Shown here: in pieces, positions 4,542 to 12,003 of the stretch
Position numbering within the stretch: the first letter of the stretch is position 1
Layout: each line of letters opens with the position of its first letter
Assembly: GCA_036405515.1 (NCBI GenBank)
Contig: DASWXM010000016.1
Location: 1-15,634, forward strand
Direction of reading: 5' to 3'
Source of the DNA: JASLCR01 sp036405515
Lineage (GTDB): Bacteria; Patescibacteriota; Saccharimonadia; Saccharimonadales; Saccharimonadaceae
DNA length: 15,634 nt
Translations under genes and position numbers: made by a program
The notes under the pieces: model-generated
What the model was told of the DNA's origin: nothing
The model's input: only the letters and a program-made list of their open reading frames with translations
Databases searched by the model: none

Positions 4542-7328
4542 ATGCTAGCAGCACTTATAGGAGTAATTAGCCTCGTCGCCGGATTGGCAGTTGCTGGTGT
4601 TGTAATATTTATTATGTACCAGCGTAGTGTACGTGAGGCAAAAAACTACGAGCGCGGCTTAAAGATGGTGCCGATGATCATACATCTTCCACCGTCAAGC
4701 GATGATATACAAGGGGGCGGGCGTGATCAGAGAGATCTTACCGAGGAGGTTCTTTCTCAGGCTCAAGTTATGTACAGCGTTATAGCAAGTACTGCCACAA
4801 AGGGCTTTAAGGCCAAGGTGTATGGCCAGAGACATTTGTCATTTGAGATTGTTGCACGTGACGGACTTGTGTATTACTATGCAGTTGTTCCAATAGTGTT
4901 AGTTGATGTTGTAAAACAAGCAATAGCAGCTGCATATCCGTCAGCTCGTCTCCAGGAAGTTGAAGAGCATAATATATTCAGCAAAGCTGGAAAAGTAAGC
5001 GGGACAATAGGCGGTGAATTTACTCTAAAAAAGAGCTTCGTATATCCTATATCAACTTATATCGATACAAAGCGTGATGCATCGCGGGCACTCCTTAATG
5101 CATTATCTTCAGCTACAAGCGAGGATGGGATCGGAATCCAGATATTATTGCGACCTGCACGCGAGGGGTGGGCAAAAGATGCACATAGTAAGATTGAGAA
5201 AATTAAAAAGGACAGGGTTGGGGGCAGATCTAGTGGTCATGGCATAGGTGGTGCAGGGCGGGATATCATGAGTGCTTTATGGAAGCCGCCATCAGCTGAC
5301 GATCACAGAGAGGAGCAGGGGGTAGACAGGCAGCTTACTGCCGCTGAACAAAAAGAGATCGACGCCATCGAGGAGAAAACGCGATATCCAGGCTATGAGG
5401 TGCTTGTTCGTGTTGTTGTTTCTTCGAATACTGCTGCACGCTCACAAACATTACTTCGCAATGTAGTCTCTGCGTTTGCTCTCTTCGATTCACAAACGTT
5501 TAATGGATTCAGCTTTGCCACCTCGCGTAACATAGAAGAGCTAGTGACATCGTATATATTCCGTTTTTTTCCGCAGACAGTTAAAGCTAATATTCTTAAT
5601 ACAGTAGAACTTGCAACGATTTTTCATCTTCCTGACCAGACAAGTATTCCTACTGCTCAGGTGAAGCGACAGATGTCAAAGCAGGTCGATGGACCGACGG
5701 AAGTAATGGATGAAGGTATACTGCTCGGATACAATGAATTTCGTGGAGTGAAGAAGCCGATACGACTTGGTACTAATGACCGTCGCAGACATACTTACAT
5801 CATCGGTCAGACTGGTACAGGTAAGTCAGTATTACTTGAAAATATTGCGTATCAGGACATGATGGATGGCAAGGGATTTGCATTTGTCGATCCTCATGGT
5901 GATTCTGTAGAAAAGTTGCTTGGTAAGGTACCGAAGGAGCGTGTGGAGGATGTCATTTACTTTAATCCAAGTGATATGGACAATCCTATAGGACTTAATA
6001 TGTTCGAGTTTGATCATCCTGATCAGAAAGACTTCTTGGTTCAGGAGTCAATCAATATGCTGTACGGTCTTTACGATCCAGGGCATACGGGTATTGTAGG
6101 TCCTAGACTGGAGCATATCTTCCGCAACTGTGCCTTATTATTGATGAGCGATCCTGCTGGCGGTACTTTTGTTGATATACCGAAGTGTCTTATTGATCCG
6201 GAATTTGTGAAGGCTAAGTTAAAGTATGTCACCGACCAGACCGTACTTGATTTTTGGACAAAGGAATTTCCAGCTTCGCAACGCTCCAATGAGGCTGGCG
6301 AGGTGATCTCATGGGTTGTGTCAAAGTTCGGACCGTTTATTTCAAATGATGCGATGCGTAATATCATTGGTCAGACTAAGTCAGGATTTAATCTACGAGA
6401 CATTATGGATAATAAGAAGATACTGTTGGTCAATCTTTCGAAGGGTAAAATGGGTGAGCTTAATTCAAAGCTACTGGGTATTATCTTTGTTATGAAGTTT
6501 CAGGCGGCGGCGATGGGAAGGGCGAATATTCCAGAAGATGAACGAGAAGATTTCTGCCTGTTTGTTGACGAGTTTCAAAACTTTGCGACTGATAGTTTTG
6601 AATCAATATTGTCTGAGGCGCGTAAGTATCGCCTCAACCTAATCCTCGGTAACCAGTTTATGACACAATTAACCGATAAAATTCGTGAAGCAATTATTGG
6701 AAATGTCGGTACTGTGGTTTCGGGTCGTATTGGTATTACCGATGCGGAGATTCTTGAGAAGAAATTCCAGCCGACCTTTGATGCTGAAGATCTGACAAAA
6801 CTTCCTAATCATGAATCGATCACATCAGTCATGGTAAATAACGTGCCGTCGGCACCATTCAGTATGGCTTGGGTTCCACCAATGGGCGAGATGAATATAC
6901 AGTTGAGTGGGGCACTAAAGCGTCTGTCATCGGCAAAATATGGGCGTCCTCGTGCCCAAGTGGAAAAAGAAATTTTTGATCGACTTGGTTCGGCCGAAAA
7001 AGAGAAGAAGGATCGCTTGGAGAAAATGAAGGCAACTAACAGGATAGGTCAGTCGCCGGGATCAAAGCCGTCGGGATCATCATTTCTAGATGAGTGGCTG
7101 GCAAAGCGTCAGAAGCTGCAGGGTGGTGCAACATCTCCGCCTTCCGTCCAGGATTCTCCCGCGCTTCAGATAACTAATGAGATTAGTAAGTCTCAGATAT
7201 CTCAGCCTCCTATTGTGTCGGTACCCCCAACAGCGCCAGCAGGTGGGAATTCCAGTAGTCTTAAGCTTCGTGACAACGAGCTCTCCGATAGCGAAGATAA
7301 GAGTGAAATATCTATTAGGTTACGATAG
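4542..7328 (+). CDS. membrane-anchored VirD4/TraG-like DNA-transfer ATPase
   Basis: The product is 928 residues. A membrane helix at about 4-26 is followed by an N-terminal region of some 370 residues without recognised motifs (TATKGFKAKVYGQRHLSFE is part of it). The FtsK/VirD4-class ATPase core comes next: Walker A GQTGTGKS at 422-429, FVDPHGDS shortly after, Walker B CLFVDEFQNF with D676-E677, and a sensor-like LILGNQFMTQL. The tail from about residue 820 is Pro/Ser-rich and probably disordered. Family members couple substrate DNA or protein to a type IV secretion channel; in CPR bacteria they often occur without a full conjugation set, and none is visible here. A GTG at 4536 would add two residues, but AGGGGTGG (4532-4539) is placed as the SD for the ATG at 4542, so I prefer that. 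A bidirectional hairpin ends the unit. Confidence 0.88.
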   Translation: MLAALIGVISLVAGLAVAGVVIFIMYQRSVREAKNYERGLKMVPMIIHLPPSSDDIQGGGRDQRDLTEEVLSQAQVMYSVIASTATKGFKAKVYGQRHLSFEIVARDGLVYYYAVVPIVLVDVVKQAIAAAYPSARLQEVEEHNIFSKAGKVSGTIGGEFTLKKSFVYPISTYIDTKRDASRALLNALSSATSEDGIGIQILLRPAREGWAKDAHSKIEKIKKDRVGGRSSGHGIGGAGRDIMSALWKPPSADDHREEQGVDRQLTAAEQKEIDAIEEKTRYPGYEVLVRVVVSSNTAARSQTLLRNVVSAFALFDSQTFNGFSFATSRNIEELVTSYIFRFFPQTVKANILNTVELATIFHLPDQTSIPTAQVKRQMSKQVDGPTEVMDEGILLGYNEFRGVKKPIRLGTNDRRRHTYIIGQTGTGKSVLLENIAYQDMMDGKGFAFVDPHGDSVEKLLGKVPKERVEDVIYFNPSDMDNPIGLNMFEFDHPDQKDFLVQESINMLYGLYDPGHTGIVGPRLEHIFRNCALLLMSDPAGGTFVDIPKCLIDPEFVKAKLKYVTDQTVLDFWTKEFPASQRSNEAGEVISWVVSKFGPFISNDAMRNIIGQTKSGFNLRDIMDNKKILLVNLSKGKMGELNSKLLGIIFVMKFQAAAMGRANIPEDEREDFCLFVDEFQNFATDSFESILSEARKYRLNLILGNQFMTQLTDKIREAIIGNVGTVVSGRIGITDAEILEKKFQPTFDAEDLTKLPNHESITSVMVNNVPSAPFSMAWVPPMGEMNIQLSGALKRLSSAKYGRPRAQVEKEIFDRLGSAEKEKKDRLEKMKATNRIGQSPGSKPSGSSFLDEWLAKRQKLQGGATSPPSVQDSPALQITNEISKSQISQPPIVSVPPTAPAGGNSSSLKLRDNELSDSEDKSEISIRLR

Positions 7329-7360
7329 AAGATCTTTTGGGTCGATGTCACCACAAATAA

Positions 7361-7392
7361 ACTCAGCAGTACTTTTATAAGTACTGCTGAGT
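7361..7392. terminator. bidirectional terminator between convergent genes
   Basis: ACTCAGCAGTACTT (7361-7374) and AAGTACTGCTGAGT (7379-7392) form a perfect 14-bp stem with a TTAT loop. It lies between two convergent stop codons. The T-tract is better on the minus strand (TTATTT); on the plus strand GTTAAAAT follows, so part of the stop signal is the long stem itself. Confidence 0.85.
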
Positions 7393-7418
7393 GTTAAAAT
7401 AGTGTATATAAGGTTACT

Positions 7419-7997
7419 CTACTGCTTGCCGGTAACCATAATCCGGACAAAATCTACAATAATACCCACAAGATAGCCGACAATGAATGCTGCAATTGTC
7501 TCAAACCCCGACAAGGGGTAACCAGCATTCTTTGTCCATACATAGATAACAACGGTAAATAAGAATGCAAATACCGATCCAAGCAGCAATGCATTTGGCC
7601 GTGCGATGGTTGAACCGACGGCTTCACTAGCTTTTTCTACGGCTTTTACGTGGATAAATTTACTAAAGGCTCGACTTGGCCCAGACATGTGTGACTGGGT
7701 TTCAGTCATGGTCTTTTTGAAACTCATATCTGTATTAAGCTTCCGGCGATCAGCCGTACGTGCCTTTCGTCTTTCGGCAGGTGATAGCTCTAATGGCTTT
7801 TCGTCCTTCTCGCGACTCTTTTCAATACGCTCTATGTCATCTCTGGCCTTGTCTGCGTTATTCTCGGCGGTGTGACGCTCATGCTCGACGCTCTGCTCTC
7901 GTTTTTCCTGTAGGCTTTCATGCAACTCTTTCGTTTGGTCATCAAGTTGCTCTTTTGAGAGGCTTTGTTCGCTGTCTTGTTGTAATCTCTCGCTCAT
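7419..7997 (-). CDS. two-helix membrane protein with a charged N-terminal domain
   Basis: The 192-residue product has two parts. Residues 1-90 are highly charged, rich in Glu, Lys, Arg and Gln with heptad-like spacing, and likely form a cytoplasmic helix or coiled coil. Residues 108-192 hold an amphipathic start (FSKFIHVKAVEKASEAVGSTIARPNALL) and two membrane helices at about 134-156 and 163-185, with GYPLSGFETI between them and TGKQ at the end. I recall a similar TIARPNALL...GY.LSGFETI membrane module in other Saccharibacteria proteins, but its function is unknown. The gene starts 38 nt after the surface-protein stop codon on the same strand and shares its terminator, so it is probably the second gene of that operon. 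Only a weak GGGATGGGA precedes the ATG. It could be an envelope scaffold; that is inference. Confidence 0.85.
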   Translation of the reverse strand: MSERLQQDSEQSLSKEQLDDQTKELHESLQEKREQSVEHERHTAENNADKARDDIERIEKSREKDEKPLELSPAERRKARTADRRKLNTDMSFKKTMTETQSHMSGPSRAFSKFIHVKAVEKASEAVGSTIARPNALLLGSVFAFLFTVVIYVWTKNAGYPLSGFETIAAFIVGYLVGIIVDFVRIMVTGKQ

Positions 7998-8035
7998 ATA
8001 CTGTTATCCCATCCCTTAAGCTTTATTCTATTCGT

Positions 8036-9880
8036 TTAAAATGCACCCGCATGAGCATTTCGACGGATAAGTCGTACTTCCTTGCCAAGCTGTCTCGATC
8101 GTGCATAGAAGAAGGCAACAATCGCAAGTAATCCGCCGGCAAAAAGCATATTTTCTCCGGGACCTGTGGTTGGAAGTTCGGTCGCCACTTGCTCAACGAT
8201 GGCTTTTTCTGGACTACAGCCTACCTTTATCCCCGTACTGTTACCGTAGGTGTTTACCATCTTACAGTCGTAGGAATCCTGGTCGCTCTTACCGGTATTT
8301 GTAAGAGGGATTTTCTCCATTATTTGAACGACGAATGTTCGACTTTCTTTAACGCCTGGTTTTAGGCTGATGTCCGGCCATGTAAGTGTCTGTTGCTTCT
8401 TGTTGAAAGTACCGCCACCGTCATCAATAAGGGTGGTGTATTCAAGCACATCCTTAAGCGATTCTTTCATTGTAATTTTCTCTGCAACGAGTCCTCGGTT
8501 TTCTGATGTAATAGTGTAGGCGATCTTGTCACCTGATTTTGCAATCTTTGTTGTTGCGTTTACATTACCTTGGCTCATATTTGCTGCAGTCTTCGTATTA
8601 ATGATGTCTGAGCTACAACGCTCATCTTTAACCCATATATTCGGATTGTCTGGACATGGCTGACAATCCGGGTGGTCTACAGGTAGTGATGGATTATATT
8701 GGCACATTTCAGGAGGAGTGACAGTGAACGGCTTTACGCAGTCGCCTGGATTATCCGTGACGTTACCAATACTTGTAGATACAGTGAGTTCTGCAGTATA
8801 GTCACCCGGAGATTTTACTGTAACATCCTCAGCTACCGCAGACTGCGCCTTTGTATCTACTGATCGTACTGCAATTACAGCACCTTCTTTATTTTTGACA
8901 GTAAATGTATATTTGCTGATTGTGGCTCCCCCAGATACAGCAGCGGTACCGCTAAGCTGCAAGATAGTCCGGTTGGCTATTGTGGCGTTAAGGTTTGTAC
9001 AGATAGCTTGAGGCGTCTCCTTTACAGGTGGAGGTGTGACGGTGAATGTTGTCTTACAGTCCGGGCCGCCCTTATCACCTTCGCTTGTCTTTACTTTTAA
9101 GGTAGCTGCATAGTTGCCAGGTGCAAGTGTGAATGTTACTGATTGGCTTTCTTTGCCAGTTTGTACCTTGTTGTGATAAACAGCTACAGAATTAGCATTA
9201 GTAACATCAAAGACATATGCCTTGATTTTTGCTTTGTTCTTCACCTTGGCTTTTCCTGTCAGGGTTACTCGTTGATTAGATACAGTAGCTTCAAGGTCTC
9301 TACACTTTGCAACTGGTGCGGGAGGAGGGCTTGGCGGTTTGCTCGTAATAAGATTGCCACAGTCTATCTTAATAGCAAACCAGCCAAAGGTGGCCGACTT
9401 TCCCGCGAACACGGCATGTGATGTTTTCGCGCCTGCAGTAAGCGTCATCGGACGATAGTAAACGGTTCCACCACCATAATTCCATGACCGCTGGCCTTGC
9501 GCGTAGCTATAAAGACTTGTTCGTGACCAGTTATAATGACCCGCTTCGCCAATAGTTGTTCTTGAGAGACTCTTTACCTCGGCTCTTGTGATGCCAAGTG
9601 AATTCAATGTGCTCTTGAGTTTGCCGGTATTAGCATCGTAGTGTTTGAGTAGATCGTCTTTACTGCGAACACCTCCTGGAATGAAGTCTGCCGTACTCGA
9701 AGCATTGGCTGCTTCTGGCGGCGAGAATACTGCGAATGACTGAACGACCAACGCGAGGGCGGTCATGATTAATCCGGCTTTACGGGTAGCTTCCTCTTTG
9801 CGGAGTCGGCGAGCATAGAAGCCCAGCTGCCCCACAAGTGCGGGGCTGAAAGGCAGATTGGCGACGATTTTACGAAACAT
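8036..9880 (-). CDS. LPXTG-anchored surface protein with PKD-like and DUF11-like domains
   Basis: The 614-residue product is exported and probably sortase-anchored. The signal is long: about 35 polar and basic residues (MFRKIVANLPFSPALVGQLG, then ARRLRKEEATRK), a hydrophobic stretch at 36-53 and a likely cleavage after AANA at 60. A Trp/Gly-rich domain at 61-180 ends GWFAIKIDCGNLI. Two PKD-like beta domains follow a PPSPPPAP linker at 193-283 and 294-390, each bounded by cysteines (193/275 and 294/381). A Cys-rich linker (393-422) leads to a DUF11-like domain at about 429-555. LPTTG at 569-573, a helix at 577-593 and a basic tail complete a sorting signal. Saccharibacteria live on host bacteria, so adhesion is plausible but unproven. 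A GTG at 9913 would extend it by 11 residues, but AAGGAA (9887-9892) favours this ATG. No sortase is in the window. Confidence 0.9.
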   Translation of the reverse strand: MFRKIVANLPFSPALVGQLGFYARRLRKEEATRKAGLIMTALALVVQSFAVFSPPEAANASSTADFIPGGVRSKDDLLKHYDANTGKLKSTLNSLGITRAEVKSLSRTTIGEAGHYNWSRTSLYSYAQGQRSWNYGGGTVYYRPMTLTAGAKTSHAVFAGKSATFGWFAIKIDCGNLITSKPPSPPPAPVAKCRDLEATVSNQRVTLTGKAKVKNKAKIKAYVFDVTNANSVAVYHNKVQTGKESQSVTFTLAPGNYAATLKVKTSEGDKGGPDCKTTFTVTPPPVKETPQAICTNLNATIANRTILQLSGTAAVSGGATISKYTFTVKNKEGAVIAVRSVDTKAQSAVAEDVTVKSPGDYTAELTVSTSIGNVTDNPGDCVKPFTVTPPEMCQYNPSLPVDHPDCQPCPDNPNIWVKDERCSSDIINTKTAANMSQGNVNATTKIAKSGDKIAYTITSENRGLVAEKITMKESLKDVLEYTTLIDDGGGTFNKKQQTLTWPDISLKPGVKESRTFVVQIMEKIPLTNTGKSDQDSYDCKMVNTYGNSTGIKVGCSPEKAIVEQVATELPTTGPGENMLFAGGLLAIVAFFYARSRQLGKEVRLIRRNAHAGAF

Positions 9881-9917
9881 ACACTGTTCCTTTTTATTTT
9901 TAAGCGTTTTCACATCT

Positions 9918-9947
9918 AGATTAGCATAAGAATTGTGTTCAGGGCAA
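9918..9947 (-). promoter_or_regulatory. promoter of the surface-protein operon
   Basis: On the minus strand TTGCCC (9942-9947), an 18-nt spacer and TAATCT (9918-9923), with an extended -10 TG, place the start near 9911. That leaves a leader of about 30 nt containing AAGGAA, in line with the ATG at 9880 and against the GTG at 9913. Confidence 0.6.
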
Positions 9948-9951
9948 GCAC

Positions 9952-9980
9952 TTGAGTGAATAAAAATAGTTCGATATAAT
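9952..9980 (+). promoter_or_regulatory. promoter of gyrB-gyrA
   Basis: TTGAGT (9952-9957), a 17-nt spacer and a perfect TATAAT (9975-9980) put the start near 9987 and give a leader of about 38 nt before the gyrB ATG. Its -35 box lies 4 bp from that of the divergent promoter, so the two may compete for RNA polymerase or share a regulator. Confidence 0.75.
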
Positions 9981-10024
9981 AGGCCTAGTGTAAATAGCAG
10001 TTACGGCTGAAAAAGTGAGGGAAA

Positions 10025-12001
10025 ATGGCGAAGAAGACAGCTGATGGCTCGTATGACGGGTCGCAAATTCAAGTCCTCGAGGGACTTGAGCCGGTTCGTA
10101 AGCGACCGGGTATGTATATTGGTAGCACCGGCTACGATGGGGTACACCATCTTATTAAAGAGATCGCGGATAACTCGATTGATGAAGCGATCGCGGGCTT
10201 TGCGACGCGCGTAGATGTCCAGATCTTGCAGGATGGTGGTATTACGATTACGGATGATGGTCGTGGCATTCCGGTAGATAAGCACGCAAAAACAGGTTTG
10301 AGTACGCTTGAAACAGTACTGACAGTCCTGCATGCTGGAGGAAAATTCGGCGGTGGCGGCTATAAGGTATCATCAGGACTCCATGGTGTGGGCTCCAGCG
10401 TGGTAAACGCATTATCAACCAAACTCATTGCGGAAGTTGTACAAAAAGGTGAGCTCTATCGGATTGAGTTTGCGCAAGGCGCGTCGCTTGCGCCCTTAAA
10501 GAAGGTGGGTAAGACAGATCGTCCAACGGGTACGAGCATTACTTTTTACCCGGATCCAACTATCTTTAAGGAGACGGTAGAATTTGACTATAAGTGGGTG
10601 GTGAACTACCTCAGACACCAAGCATATCTAACGAAGGGTATTTTTACCTCAGTTGTTGATGATAGAACTGGTGAGCGTGAAGCATTTTATTTCGAGGGCG
10701 GTATCCAAAGCTATGTAAAGCATTTGAATATTGGCAAAGATGTTCTTTCTGATGCACCATTCTATGTTGAAAAGCAAGTCGAAGACTCAATGGTGGAAGT
10801 TGCTATTCAATATAATGATAGTTATCTTGAGACCGTGAAACCGTTTGCTAACAATGTGCTTACTCCGGACGGTGGTACGCATGTGATCGGATTCCGCTCG
10901 GCACTGACGCGGACGATCAACGACTATGCCCGTAAGGCAGGTCTGCTCAAGGAAAAGGAAGAAAACCTTACTGGTGACGATATTCGAGAGGGTCTGACCG
11001 CAATCATCCTCGTGAAGCTACCGGATCCACAGTTCGAAGGCCAGACAAAGAACAAACTGGGTAATCCGGAAGTCCGCCGCTATGTCGAACAGGTAATGAA
11101 CGAATACTTTGCCTACTATCTAGATGAAAATCCGGATATTGCAAAGAAGATCGTCAACAAATCTGTACTGGCAGCCCGTGCTCGCAAGGCAGCCCGCGCA
11201 GCCCGTGACAACGTGCTTCGTAAGGGTGCACTCGATGGTATGGGGCTTCCTGGTAAGCTTTGGGACTGTTCATCAAAAAGCCCGAGTGACAGTGAAATCT
11301 ATATTGTAGAGGGTAACTCCGCTGCTGGTTCCGCGAAAGAAGGACGGGACAATAAGACGCAAGCGATTCTGCCACTTCGTGGTAAGGTGCTCAATACTGA
11401 ACGTGCTCGTCTCGACAAAATGTTCGCTAATAAAGAGATCGTAGCGATGATTCAGGCATTTGGCGTGGGAATCGGGGAGCAGTTTGATATTAACGGCCTA
11501 CGTTATCATAAGATTATCATTATGACCGATGCCGATGTGGACGGTAGTCACATCTCAACCTTGCTGCTCACATTCTTCTTCCGCTACATGAGGGAAGTAG
11601 TTGAAGGCGGCTATATCTATCTTGCGAAGCCGCCACTTTACAGCATCAATCGTGGACAGAAGAAGGTCTATGCATATGATGAAACTGAGCTCGATAGCAT
11701 CATCGATGGGCTAATCGCTGAAAGGACGGAACGCGGTACGGCCGTATCGGCCGACGACGACAGGACGAAGCAGGCCGGTGTAACAATCTCGCGCTTTAAG
11801 GGATTGGGTGAGATGGACGCAGAACAGCTCTGGGAGACAACCATGAATCCAGAGAACCGAGTGCTAATCCAAGTGCGGGTAGAGGATGCCGAAGAAGCTG
11901 ACGCTATCTTTACAAAACTGATGGGTGACGAGGTAAGTATGCGTCGAAGCTTTATCCAGGCACGGGCAAAAGAAGCTGATCTAGAAGAATTGGACGTATA
12001 A
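10025..12001 (+). CDS. gyrB: DNA gyrase subunit B
   Basis: The 658-residue product is the ATPase subunit of gyrase, which with GyrA adds negative supercoils. The GHKL domain shows E46 and N50 in KEIADNSIDEA, DDGRGIP, and GGGYKVSSGLHGVGSSVVNALS. The transducer carries the ATP-sensing lysine in QTK (340-342). The TOPRIM domain starts with E429 in EGNSAAGSAKEGRD and holds the metal-binding aspartates D502, D504 and D506 in TDADVDGSH. The C-terminal GyrB domain includes RFKGLGEMDAEQLWETTMNP. It lacks the roughly 165-residue insert of proteobacterial GyrB, giving the short Gram-positive-like length. EGNSA has Asn where most GyrB proteins have Asp, which is noted in the findings. Calling it gyrB rather than parE rests on the adjacent gyrA. 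A GAGGG lies just before the ATG. Confidence 0.96.
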   Translation: MAKKTADGSYDGSQIQVLEGLEPVRKRPGMYIGSTGYDGVHHLIKEIADNSIDEAIAGFATRVDVQILQDGGITITDDGRGIPVDKHAKTGLSTLETVLTVLHAGGKFGGGGYKVSSGLHGVGSSVVNALSTKLIAEVVQKGELYRIEFAQGASLAPLKKVGKTDRPTGTSITFYPDPTIFKETVEFDYKWVVNYLRHQAYLTKGIFTSVVDDRTGEREAFYFEGGIQSYVKHLNIGKDVLSDAPFYVEKQVEDSMVEVAIQYNDSYLETVKPFANNVLTPDGGTHVIGFRSALTRTINDYARKAGLLKEKEENLTGDDIREGLTAIILVKLPDPQFEGQTKNKLGNPEVRRYVEQVMNEYFAYYLDENPDIAKKIVNKSVLAARARKAARAARDNVLRKGALDGMGLPGKLWDCSSKSPSDSEIYIVEGNSAAGSAKEGRDNKTQAILPLRGKVLNTERARLDKMFANKEIVAMIQAFGVGIGEQFDINGLRYHKIIIMTDADVDGSHISTLLLTFFFRYMREVVEGGYIYLAKPPLYSINRGQKKVYAYDETELDSIIDGLIAERTERGTAVSADDDRTKQAGVTISRFKGLGEMDAEQLWETTMNPENRVLIQVRVEDAEEADAIFTKLMGDEVSMRRSFIQARAKEADLEELDV

Positions 12002-12003
12002 TT

